64,000 nt of DNA from Phorcus lineatus (taxonomy: Eukaryota > Mollusca > Gastropoda > Trochida > Trochidae). Location of the stretch: assembly GCA_921293015.1 (NCBI GenBank), contig OV121098.1, positions 13,243,016 through 13,307,015 of the forward strand, read 5' to 3'. Each line of letters starts with the position of its first letter. The first letter of the stretch is position 1. This document shows positions 32,451 to 44,058 of this stretch, piece after piece. A model generated the notes under the pieces. It searched no databases and had not been told where the DNA came from. It saw only the letters and a program-made list of their open reading frames with translations. A program made the position numbers and the translations under genes.

Positions 32451-35400
32451 TGTGACCGTAGTTTTGACATTCATATTATCCGATAGCATGTTCTAGCTAC
32501 TTACTCTGAATAAACTAATATGTAAATATGTTTGCAATGTAACAATGTGCGTCAGCACAGCAGTTGCCATCGAATGTCATAGCCATCACGTGGTGTAAGT
32601 CTTTCCTTATAAGACTACCTGAAGCGTTATACTCATACCTCAACCGTAAAAAGTCTTAATAATTAAAATTGTTCTCTTCTACTACAAAAATAATACTTTT
32701 TTCCGAACTCTTGAAGTATATCAAATGCTTATCTTGTTAACTGTAATAATTCATTTTTATGGTCAGTTTCAACAACACATTGTTAATCAATAAATTTAAC
32801 TCAAAGCAAAAAATTTTGTTTTTCCCAACACTTGTCCCAACATACGAAAGACTTCAAAAGGTCAAAGGTGATTATAAAATAAAATCTCTCGACTACATGT
32901 AAGTAATCGACGCAATTAGAATACTTTAGAATGTTAATAAGCTGTCACGTGGTATACCTTGTAAACTTTATATGTATTATTCTAGATTAGCTTCGTTGCT
33001 GGTGTTCAGAGAAAACAGATTAGTATGAGTCGAATAAAGGGACATTCATATCATTTTACACCAAAAAAGGCAGTCAAGGATAACGATTGCTTTTGAAGCC
33101 ATTTTGATAAAAAAAATATTTACAAGAATGCAAGAATCGTAATTTATACTATATTCATATTACTTTAATACAAATATAACATAAGAAAATATATCAAAGT
33201 CTTTAAGAGCATTATGAAGTAGAATTCATTAGAAATGCTATTCAAAGGCATGACCAAAATATGGTTATCCAATTTTAAAATACCAAAATATTTTATCATT
33301 GCATGACGATGATTTCAAATGGATAAACGAACCAATTCGGTTTCTCTACACTAAGTGTATCCATTTTCCTAACCCAAACGTTACATTATATTGTGCATAC
33401 TGATATGAAATAGTGATACTTTGAAGAAATAAAATTTTCAAAAAACCTTCTATAGATCCTTTCATAACAACTTATTTATTATGAATAAACATGTTTTTGG
33501 GTTAAGAGGTATTCTAGCAAAACTAGACATTTACTTGAAAATTAATAAAATAAAGTAAAGTAGTTGTTTTTCAAAATAGAAAAGTTTAAATATTATAGTC
33601 AAACGATGATTTCTTCGTAAAGAACAAAAATTATAACAAATGGATAAGATGGGAATCAAACTCGTAAAATATACAAGGAAGAATTATTATAAAAATAATG
33701 TGAGTTTAAGAAATTTCTATGTTACTTACTGCGTAAATCTAATCCGTACAGATCCCCTGCAAACTAAACTCTGCCAAGTGTGACACCGGTCGCTATACTG
33801 TATTAATATTTGTTTATGATAAGGACACAAAATGATCCTTCTATATCTAGCCATCGCATGCCTGACCATAAATCAATAACAACTTCAGAATTACACGATT
33901 TGGTTGACATAAAATGTAACGTGACGAAATATCCTATTTTTGTAAATATGAGTAAATAATAGTTCATTCGTAAACCTATAATTTAGTCTATCTTGTTCGA
34001 AACAAAAGGGAGTAAAATTATTCATGGGGTGCCCGAGCCATGAATACCTCGCTTTCCGCGAAGTTTGGCTAAATTATCAGCTTTTATGATGCTGTTCTGG
34101 TGAGCGTACAGTATAAAGACAAAACAATGGCGGACATTTGGTTTTATTGGTTCGTACTCACAGTACCTGATACGGACGTAAAAGCAATGGAATTAAGATA
34201 ATGCTCTACTTCGTCGGTGAATTGATAACCCTTGATATCTCATATATGCCTTTCGGTCACATATTGTCTTCTGCAGTGACTAAACACAAGAAAATTCGTA
34301 TGGGTTGAAGAATAAATATTTGCCCAAGGCAGCAAAGATATGCGAGACAATTGAGATGTCCTTTCTATTGTTGTTGAGCCAGAATCGTGAGGCATTATCA
34401 TTTCCGATTCTTGAAGTTTTAGTGAGCTGATAAGGGACTGTTTCCCACTTACGTACCGGTAGATACATTCTCTCCCAACCGATGTAGCTCAGTCATAAAT
34501 TCCTATACAACCTCTTTCTTAATACGATGGTTTCTCGGTCTTCTGGCAGTTACCTGCGCATTATTTCAGCCAATACCGAATGCATGAATAACATATTTGT
34601 TGTCACACAGCCCTATGCAATGTTGCAGTCGCTAAATGAGGCGTATGTGTTCTGTAAAGAAGACTCAAAGTGCAAGGTAAATATTTGAAAAAAGTTTAGC
34701 TTTTGGAAAGCCTCCGGAAATAACATAGGCGATTTGAATGATAACTTTTGAAACGGCGTCGCTGATTGCAAAACTAACTTTGATTAAACCCCAATCAGCG
34801 TTCTACATTTCCATATCAAGAAACCTTCGTAATTAGACAGAGGTGGTATAGGAATTTATGACGCAGCTACCTTTGAGGGGAGAGAATTCGGTAGAAAGGT
34901 AACAAAGTTTGATCAGTGCATGATTCGGAATGCATAGGTATGTGAGAAATGTGGTTTTGAGACGCGTAGAGGCACGTGCAATGTAATCCCCCAAGGCAAT
35001 GATTTTCAGGATCACTTTCGCACGTGCCTAGATATTCCAATAATACACGCCGCAAGCTAGGCATCCAACTAATACACTGGATTAAATGTAGGCTTTACTC
35101 GTTACGTTTATTACCTCCCTTTATTGGCATCTTCTCAGTGAGCAATCACGTACGCCTTGATCGTTTCACAAAATGTTACTTTGATCAGTAACTCATTGTA
35201 CGCGACGCTACTCTGCTTTTAGTATTGAGTGTTGGCTAGAGATGGTGAAAGACCCGAAAATTTCTCTAGGATAGCTTTGCTCAAAATATCCAAACTTCTG
35301 AAATATATTTCTAATAAGCGAAAACGCAAACAAAGGGGTACAAGGGAGTGTTCTTTCCGAGAAACCGTGACACCAAGGATAATTAATAATGAGGAAAATG

Positions 35401-36245
35401 TGTTTCAGAATTTTCCTTGAAAAGTAGTAAGATTTCCGATGCTTAGCCGATTAAATAACAATTTCCTTCGACGAATTCACTGTTTTTCTATCAATTGGCG
35501 GTGTGTCATGATAGAAGTCAATTGCTTGGTACGCTTGAGAGGCAAGCGTAGACAGTTGATGGATGGAGGCAAGCAAAGGGACGTAATAACATAAAGGGGT
35601 TGAACTATTGGTAAAAACATGTTAACCATGATTTCTGACTTACCATTCTACCATGAAATCATTCTCTAAATTCAACAAAACTGGAAAGAAAGTTTAAGCA
35701 CCTTTTAAAAGGTTCTTTTGTTGATATCCTTAGTAGGACATCGGTATCAGAGAAATAAATGGTGTCTATTTCCGGTAAGCAAATCGTGCAGCACGTGCAA
35801 CACAGTGAAATGTACATGCAATAATAGGAGAACATATCCGGTGTCAACATAGCAAGAGTAGCCACCAAATGCAGTTCAATGATGAGAAACGTTTTCACGG
35901 ACGTGCAAGATATCGTTATTCATTCAAGACTAAGTTCCAACCATGTCAATAATAAATACATTTATGCATCGGCTTGAGCAAAATTAATACCTTCACTTCT
36001 GACTGCTTGTTAACAATTGATATCACTGTTATGGTATAAATGAATTAGTTTTGGCAAACCAGATATACTTTTTTTAAACAAAAACTTAAAACGGAATGGT
36101 AATCTTGGTAAAAAAATATTGCATTTACCAACGTCTCAGGTAAATAACCAACTTAGATTTACATGCAGAAGAAAAGTACATGGCCACTCCCAAGTTTCAG
36201 TTACAATATTTGATATTCATAATCAAAGGATGATGTAGATCATCA
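32451..36245. other. Intergenic DNA, mostly featureless
   Basis: AT-rich and stop-dense. The only exon-like block is at 34527-34676 on the + strand, listed separately. A TTGCAGGG...GCAGTAAGT string on the minus strand near 33770-33733 could be a short untranslated exon but has no supporting frame. Confidence 0.45.
34527..34676 (+). CDS. Candidate orphan exon, Cys-containing, function unknown
   Basis: A frame opens with ATG 34527 and runs 50 codons to AAG|GTAAAT (donor at 34677). An acceptor-like CATTATTTCAG ends at 34569, so the real exon may be 34570-34676. From there it reads NTECMNNIFVVTQPYAMLQS followed by LNEAYVFCKEDSKCK. Cys spacing and lack of low complexity favour coding over chance, but no partner exon was found and I do not recognise the domain. 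Confidence 0.3.
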
Positions 36246-36249
36246 TCTC

Positions 36250-36260
<11 letters not shown>

Positions 36261-36284
<24 letters not shown>

Positions 36285-37303
36285 TCATCACACGTTTATT
36301 ACTCAAAAATGATCCACCTTCGGTGTTACATGAGTAAACAAATATAACATTTTAGCATGTACAACAAGATAACTGCATGAATTAGATTAACAATAAAAGT
36401 GGTTATAAACAGTCTTAATGAACTTGGAAAGTTTTTTGAGAGTTGAAATTTTACATACTAGGCCAGGATAAATAATATTCTTGAAACAATGACCTCCGTA
36501 GATCTGCAAAGTAGTGACATTTAAATAAATAATGAAACTCATCTCCAATCAAATGTGAATCACATAAATTACAGAATTTCTCTTCTCTTGGGATATTTTG
36601 CCATCTACCTGTTTCTGTTGGAAGTCTGTGATTGCAAGTTCTAAATTTTTGGATTGGTTTAGAAATGTCTTCTGATAAGAGTAGATATCGTTCAAATTGT
36701 GGAGAATACTTCAGAATTATATAATACACTCCTTTCGGAGATCTTTGTATATCGCTCATCCATGTTTGTAAGAAATTATCTTTTAAAATACGGTCTACGT
36801 TTTGAATGATCCATGTGTTTGAATAACGCTGAGGATTATTCAAAACATCCGGAATACCGCACTTTCAAAGAATGTGTTTAATGTGATTTACCCAGGCATA
36901 GTGAGATAGCGTTTTGTTTTCATTCGAAATGTATTGAAGGATAAACGTTGCTATTTTATTGTTCGGGTGTGAAAATATCAATTTACACCAGTATGAGATA
37001 AGTCGTTTCTAAATTTGAAGCTGAATAGGTTCTCTATCGAGTTCCCCATACACCATAAAGTTTGGTGTATTAAACCGTAAACCAGTAGCTAATTCAAGAA
37101 ATTTGAGACGAACTTTTTCTATTATTTCAGAGTTCTCATATCCCCATATCTCACATCCGTACAACAAAATTGGTACAAGTAATCTGTCAAATGCAGAAAG
37201 AACTTGAAATGTTGACTTAGAAATCAGGGAAATGTTTTTATAAGTTACGTCATGAGTGGATCTATTGTCCGATTTTCGGTCACACAAAAAAACTACACAC
37301 ACA
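36261..37303 (-). mobile_element. 5'-truncated LINE 3' fragment
   Basis: Minus-strand pieces read FDRLLVPILLYGCEIWGYEN, MVYGELDREP and, after a frame change, YWCKLIF..NNKIATFILQYIS and a C-terminal knuckle FCNLCDSHLIGDEFHYLFKC. It is the same post-RT region as 10865-11634, from the same or a sister family. The 3' end reads AGTAATAAACGTG followed by a (TGA)n tail seen on the + strand as the CAT repeat at 36261-36292. Several frameshifts and stops; dead. Confidence 0.85.
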
Positions 37304-37305
37304 CA

Positions 37306-37460
37306 TCACGATATATCCCGTAAAAGTCCATAGTGTCCTATAATTTGACCCCTGACATTGATTAACGCTTGGATTCGATGTCGTATTGAGTGGAAAAGTA
37401 TCCGATCTGATATTCTTCCTCTGAATACAGCCAAAAAGACCAAATAAGTTACTTTATGGT
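37306..37460 (-). pseudogene. Tc1-like transposase C-terminal remnant
   Basis: RISDRILFHSIRHRIQALIN, then VRGQIIGHY, aligns by eye with the C-terminus of the intact transposase (TSSMRRRVFACINAHGRHTRY). It abuts the 5' truncation point of the LINE fragment, suggesting the LINE landed in or beside an old Tc1 copy. Confidence 0.5.
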
Positions 37461-37576
37461 ACAGAAGAGTTTGCCAAGTTAGGCAAATAACTGTAAATTT
37501 GAACAAGGTGTTTGAAAACGTGCTCAGCACGACAGCGGAATGTGATAGATGTTGTAATTAGTTTTGATGTCAGTGA

Positions 37577-37578
<2 letters not shown>

Positions 37579-37607
<29 letters not shown>

Positions 37608-37608
37608 C

Positions 37609-37667
<59 letters not shown>

Positions 37668-37674
37668 CAGATAT
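37579..37674. repeat. (TA)n microsatellite
   Basis: Two TA runs interrupted by and ending with the block TACATACAGATA. Confidence 0.95.
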
Positions 37675-38089
37675 ATATTGTGTATATTAATGTTTATTTT
37701 CAGGTATTTGTGAAAACGAATATCATATCATAAACATTGATAACCGTGGTTAAGTTTAACTTGGCATTTCATTATATAAGATTGTTGTTTAAACTTGTAC
37801 TTATATCAACGTACGCTTATAACAAAGAATTTAAGATCCTGTAAACGAAATACGTAGAGCACGTAAATAACAATACTTATGCTTTGTTTTTTAATAGCTT
37901 AATTTAAAAGATTTTTTTTATTAACTAAATTTCAACCTTTTTTAAGTTTAGAGATTACATTAGTGATTGTCTAGGTGCTCATTGGCCTTAAAACAACCAA
38001 ATGGAACCGGAAAACGTGCTATAAAGCTTTCATCAAAAATTTTCTAAATGGTTCTTACATTCTAACACGTAACCGGTGTGCGTAACGGA

Positions 38090-38148
38090 TTTCTGTCAAT
38101 CTCATTGAAATCAGCCCAAAATTAATCGCTCGTGCCTCGCTGCGTTTC
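38090..38148. repeat. Inverted arm flanking the LINE (3' side)
   Basis: GATTTCTGTCAATCTCATTG... to ...CCTCGCTGCGTTTC. Its inverted copy is at 41421-41482. Confidence 0.9.
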
Positions 38149-41100
38149 TTTTTTTTTATTATTACAGTACATATAACATACACATTTGATATACAGAGTA
38201 CAGAGATATAGTTGTCAAATCGATAGGACATTTTCAGTTTTAGGCATACAAATTCATTTCAATATTGCATATTAGTGGCAACAACAACAAAACAAAAAAA
38301 ACATTATGTAAAAAGGCTGTGGCATGAGGACCAGAAGGATATGAATTTCTCGTATCTACAATCAGTGTAGAGACGCTGCTTGCTAACGGTGTAAGTTTCT
38401 TTTAAAATTGATTTAAGGCCATTAATATGAGGCTTTTTATTATGGCATTTGCAGGTATAGATATAGTGTTTAGTAACAATAAATATCAAGTTGAGTACAT
38501 CATTTCTCTTTTCCTTGTAACCAAATATGATATGGGTTATATTCGGTTCTAAGTTGATTCCGGTTTTTAATTCAATCCACGCAAGCAGGTGATGCCACAA
38601 ACTTTTTACATGTACACAGTCAACTAACAGATATTTGATAGTTCCATTTTCATTATTGCAGAATGTACATAGAGGAGAAGTTTGCAACTTGTAAAGGAAA
38701 GCACTTCTGTTTGTTGTCAAAATTCTATGAATAATTCGATATTGAAACCATCTTAATTTGCAACTCACAGTACTTCGAAATGGAATAAAATTATAAATTG
38801 TCCAAAGTTCCTTACTTATAATCACTCCAATATCAGTTTCCCATTTTCTTTCGCTTTTTATTTGGTTATCTAAAGCCTCTTGTTTTGTAAATTCCGTGTT
38901 AAATTCTTTACACCCTTTAGTTGCCTTGAGTAATATTTAGATATTGTTAGGAATGAAAGGCATTTCTAACTGTTTATGAATCGATAAGAATCCGTTTTTT
39001 TAATTTCTTTGATGGAGTGAATCAGTCCCGTATATTCTAAAAAGTTTGTTTTTACTTTATATATTTCACAGAAATCTCGGAAATTAAGAAATGAACCATC
39101 TTTTTTCAAAAGGTCATTGATATATTTTACATTTGATTTCACATAGCGAGTAATCAATACTGTTTTTTTGTCAATCAAGATATTATCATTAGTCCAGATA
39201 TATTCAGCTGTGACATCATTCACCATTCTTTTACTTTGTAAAGTCGCCCATGCATTGAAAACTTCTTTCCAGAAAAGATTGTTAATGTGTGGTATAATAC
39301 AGTTTTTCAAATACGTTGATCCCATTTCTATAGGATCTATAACACTTTTGGGTAAAAAAAATTTGTAAGGTGTTTCAGCTTAGTATTTGTAGTGACCAAT
39401 CTTCGAATCCATGATATTTTCTGAGATAATATTGTTTCTAATATCAAGGGGACCTTTAGACCACCCTCTTTATAGTCTCGAACAACTACATTTCGCTTTA
39501 CTTTATCGGGTTTACCTCTCCATACAAAAGAAAAGCATTTTTGTTGTAGCTTATTTATAGTATCTATTTTTGGATTAGGGATTGATGTAAAGAGGTGATT
39601 TATTGTAGGTATGATAAGATTTTTCAGAACAGTGATTCTACCCATAGGCGTGAGATTTCTACGAGACCATACCGTCATTAGATTATCTATTTTCTTCAGC
39701 TTATCTTTGTAGTTTCGTTATACCATTTCTGCCACATTGTGTTGGAATTGTATACCCAGAAGTGTGAATGGACGCTGTGTCCAATCCGTATCTAATGAGT
39801 CGTAGTATATTGTAGAGGATAATTGCTTTGATCCAATCCATATTATTTTAGTTTTTTCAATATTCATGTTGAGCCCCGAGAAGGCCGCGTATTTGTGTAA
39901 AATATCAATGGCTGTACTAAAACATTTTTCACTGCCATCCAGGATAATTGTAGTATCGTCAGCAAATTGGGTGAGCAGATATTCAAAATCTTGCATTTTT
40001 ATACCTTTTACATTTATATTTGTACGTAGCACATGAGCAAGTATTTCTGCACATATAAGAAAAATATAAGGTGACAGAGGATCACCCTGTCTACACCCTC
40101 TTGTTATTTTAAAAACGTCAGATGCAAATCCATTAACCAAAACGCTTGTAGTTATATTTCCATAAAAAAGTTTTAATCCATCTTTTTAGTGAAGGTCCAA
40201 AGTTAAAGAAATCAAGACAGTTGTCTAAGAATTTCCATTCAACTGAATCAAAAGCTTTCTCAAAGTCTATTAATATAAGAATACCATGTACCAGTCGTGT
40301 ACATTCTCCTATATATCTGCCTTTCATAAAACCTTTTTGATCTTCACTGATAATGTCAGGTAGTACCTTTTTAATACGAGCAGCTATTGTTGCAGAGGCA
40401 ATCTTGTACGATGTATTTAATAAAAATATTGGTCTGTAATTTTTAATGTATTCCTTAGATTTACCCGTCTTTGGTATACAAGTTATTAACCCTTGTTTCT
40501 GACTTACTGACATTTACCCTTTCTGAAAAGCAGAATTTAGTGAGTCTATCAAAAATGAATGTATGTCTTTCCAGAAAAATTTATAGAATTCAGTTGTCAA
40601 ACCAGACGGGCTTGGGCTCTTTTCATTTTTCATGTTTTTTAAAGCATTGAGAACTTCATGATAGTTAAGATCTCCTTCAAGACTTAGAGAATTTTTATTA
40701 GTTAATTTTGGAATATCATTGTTGGCGAAAAGTAGTTTAAGATCTTGATCCTCAACTGCTTTACTTGTGTAAAGAGTTTCGTAATATGATTTCACATGTT
40801 TAATTATTTCGTTTGTATCGGTTATTGTATTGTCGCCCTTTTCTAGCTCAGTAATAGCTTTGTCTAAGAATTTTTGTTTCTCTAAAGAAAGAAAGTATTT
40901 GGTTGGTTTTTCATTTTTTTCGATGCAAGTTGCTTTTGATCTTAGTATAGTACCGTCTGTTTTTACTTTGTTCAATTCGAGTTTTCTATGTTTGAAGTCG
41001 TCTATTTGGGTAATGAGATTTTCCTTCTCAGTATCCAAACAGTTGTCTAAATCTTCCTCTAGCTTATCTAACGTTTCAGTAATTTCTTTTTCTTCTTTTA

Positions 41101-41420
41101 TTCTTTCCTTTTTCCTTGTCGAAGAGTATTTTATTGTAAAGGCCCTAATATTGCACAACAAAGTCTCAAAGAATAACTGTGCATCTATAAGAAGTTGTTT
41201 TTCCCCCTCAATATTAAGAGTATTGTATTGTTCGACAGTTTCATCAATAATTTGTTTTGCCTCTGCTACGTAGCTTATATCCTGGAGTAAACTATTGTTG
41301 AATTTCCAGAAACCCCGGCCCCTTTCTAGTTTAGTAAATTATATTTCAAGTGTTATCATTGAATGGTCAGACCTATAACCTGCAGTTATGTTGGTGGAAG
41401 TGACAGATTTCTCGAGATCT
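38149..41420 (-). mobile_element. Tx1/L1-clade LINE, 5'-truncated, ORF2 broken
   Basis: Read on the minus strand, the element starts in the last part of an AP-like endonuclease (ITAGYRSDHSMITLEI near 41385). It continues through KPTKYFLSLEKQ and SPSPSGLTTEFYKFFWKDI, then the RT blocks TGKSKEYIKNYRPIFLLN, LILIDFEKAFDSVEWKFL, RGCRQGDPLSPYIF and QFADDTTIIL (Asp pair near 39957). A C-terminal CTFCNNENGTIKYLLVDC knuckle and a stop at 38304 complete it. In-frame stops lie at 40514-40516 and near 39718, and frameshifts near 40140, in the poly-A tract at 39352-39359, and between 38966 and 38825. The 3' end is an A-rich tail abutting the arm at 38148. The knuckle and RT style match Tx1/L1-type elements. 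Dead copy. Confidence 0.92.
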
Positions 41421-41482
41421 GAAACGCAGCGAGGTACGAGCGATTAGTTTCGGGCTGATTTCAATGAGATTGGGATTTCTGT
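41421..41482. repeat. Inverted arm flanking the LINE (5' side)
   Basis: GAAACGCAGCGAGGTACGAG... to ...CAATGAGATTGGGATTTCTGT, the inverted copy of 38090-38148. A related compact palindrome is at 51485-51570. Confidence 0.9.
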
Positions 41483-43042
41483 AGGACCATATGTCAAAAA
41501 GTATCCCTTTGCTCAACAATGAAGATCAAAATGAGAAATACTAAGCTGACAACTTTGTTATGAAAATATTTATTTGAGCAATTAACAAAAGACTGTACAA
41601 TACGACACCTTAAAATACGAATGCTGAAAAAAAGCAAATGCACTCGACACTCTACAAAGTCAAATTCAACATGATTATGTCACTTTTGTCGAACTAAAAG
41701 GGGCATATGAACTATTTTGCACATACATGACCCGATTTTTAAATGGGAAATGGCCAATTCTTTGTTAATTGAGTCTTTAGTATAAGTAGCTTTCACCATA
41801 AAACTAGATGTGAAAGGACTTCCCTCAAATCTTGTGGTCAGCTGAGGATAAATCACATTTAAATCATTTTAGTTCGTACGTCGGGTGCCTTAGCAGATTG
41901 CAAAATGCCCTCAAAGTCGTCAATTTTGATTTTTCAGAACTCATCCAATTTTAACGCTAGCCATCTTCAGAAATGATTAAGAAGTTATCTGATTAGACCA
42001 AGCAACAAAACCTTTTTCTGAATTAATTGACATTAGAGGTCTGCTGCCTGATTGTGAGTATTTACAACATGATTCAAAAGTATTAATATAGAGGGCCAAA
42101 TGGTCTTTATGTCGCCAGGAACAAAGCTGTCTTATTCACTTATAATGATTTCGACATAGCGATTTATGAACCCTTTGGCACCCCGTGGATAAATCAAATG
42201 CTAAGATTCATCAATATGATATTTACTATTCGAATGAATATATTGAATGGATTTGATGTGTTAAATGAATTAAGACGCACATATAAGATTACATGAATCT
42301 TGAATAATAATAAAAATACGAGATCCCATGAAAAGAAATACCAAAATTCATTAGATCCGTTTAATTCGTGAAGTTCTATTACATATGCATGTAAAAGCAT
42401 TTTCATAGCAATGTATTAACGGTTGGATGGCAGTATAAATCGGTTGATTGTTGATTAAAAGAGTACCAAAATCCTCATTCTCTCTGCCAGAAACCGACCT
42501 AAACAGAGTCCAATCATTACCTTCAGATCCCTTTTTTTCTTCATCAACTCGACTGTCATCTCTTCCGCAAGGCATAACTTGCGCCATTATTTACTGACTA
42601 AGCTTGCAGCAGTTCCGCTACGACGTTTGCGACGGATCTTGATAGTCCAATAAGAAATCTAAAAGAACTTTAACTTTTCGCCGGATATTCTACCCAAGAA
42701 TATAATCAATTATGCAAAACGGTATGAATTTCGTTTTCATGAAAACTACACCACACCAACTACACCTTACAAAAAGTGATTAGTTTAATCCTGCACAAAA
42801 TTCACACGCGTGCAAAAGAATGAGTTTGTGAAATATATGATTCATATCTACATAACGCAAATGGTCTAAGCTGCTTTTCTCGAATTTCAAAGGGAGCTTC
42901 AATCCATTCACGATAGTTCACTTCAACACTTCTTTCATGAGACGGACAGCATGGCTTTATAGATCTTTGTCTAGATGGTGTCTTGCTTTATCTACAAAAC
43001 TTTCTTGTGTTTTAAAAGTCTTATCTGATATCGTAATAAAGT
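41483..43042. other. Intergenic DNA with one weak exon candidate
   Basis: On the minus strand, ATG 42587-42585 opens MAQVMPCGRDDSRVDEEKKG and reaches an AAG|GTAATG donor at 42520. This could be a first coding exon of a gene running towards lower coordinates, but no following exon was found. Confidence 0.3.
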
Positions 43043-43050
43043 AAAACAAA

Positions 43051-43725
43051 ACAGTCTTTTAATTCGGCAATACGCGAAACTGATGCGATTACCATTCTAG
43101 CGTTGCTTTTCCAGTTATTCTTTTATTTGGCTCTTGATATCAAAGAATCTCCTTAGCATAAATTCGATAAACTTATTGAACATGAATCCACATTAGTTTC
43201 TATGAGAAAATCATCTTAAACAAAACACCAAACTTACAAAGGATGCCCTGAAAACATATGATGTTTTACTTTCGACATACGAAAATTTGTTGCATAACAT
43301 AGCAAAACCTTGAAGACAAAACAGTCTTTTGATGCGACAATACGCGAAATTGATTTGATAGCGTTGCTTTTCCAGTTATTCTTTTATTTGGCTCTTGTTA
43401 TCATTTTATCAAAGAATTTATTTAGCGGTGCAACAAGGTACAGATATCTTGTACCAAGGAAAGGGAGACAACCAGTCACGTTATGTGATGACGCTATCCG
43501 AATGTCCAGTTTTCGAATAGTGGAAATATTTATAATGAAAACCCTCATAATCATAAATAACCTCTGAAATCTTCGATTAACTTATTGAACATGAATCCAT
43601 ATTAGTTTCTATGAGAAAATCATCTCAAACAAAACAACAAGCTTTCAAACGATGCCCTAGAAACATATGATATTTTACTTTCGACATAGGAAAAATTGTT
43701 GCATAACATAGCAAAGCCTTGTTGA
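43051..43725. repeat. Diverged tandem duplication (270-bp unit, second copy enlarged)
   Basis: ACAGTCTTTTRATKCGRCAA at 43051 recurs at 43321, followed in both by GCGTTGCTTTTCCAGTTATT. The second part (CTTATTGAACATGAATCCAY to CATAACATAGCAAARCCTTG) recurs 411 bp apart. The second unit therefore carries about 140 extra bp (roughly 43420-43560), rich in GGTACAGATATCTTGTACC-type palindrome. It lies just 3' of the Rh gene. Confidence 0.85.
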
Positions 43726-43876
43726 AATGATGTTCAAAGCTTTTTTATCCTTATGTCGATTTTTAATTAATACGTCACAAATTTATTTCGTTTCGAGGAC
43801 ATTCTTTGAAAGCAAAAAAACCCAGATGGCTCGGCCTGCAAGAGGTTTCGCAATTGTCGTCATTGACGTTAAGTTT

Positions 43877-44058
43877 TCATGGGCCATTGGCTCCGTCTCT
43901 CATTAAAGGGGCGCCACTTTCATTGGCTTTTTTCATCGGTGTCATCCCTCCGTAACTACTTGGCTCTTCCTCATCCGGGGTATTCCAGACAGTCTCGTCG
44001 TCAAATAGTTGATGCGCGTGCAACTGACCCAATCCTGGCACAAACCTCAAAATTAGAC
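43877..44058 (-). CDS. Rh: Rh exon 9, cytoplasmic C-terminus
   Basis: Acceptor CCTCATTTCAG, phase 1, stop TGA at 43879-43877. Encodes [20 protein letters not shown] and a tail ending MRDGANGP. The FDDxxxWxxPE/DE element is shared across Rh proteins. Confidence 0.93.

Noticed and set aside
34484-34500. tRNA-like GATGTAGCTCAGTCAT string
   Set aside because: Resembles a tRNA 5' part but no T arm or acceptor pairing follows.
42521-42587. First coding exon MAQVMPCGRDDSRVDEEKKG
   Set aside because: Good donor, but no second exon found; kept only as a note within the intergenic entry.
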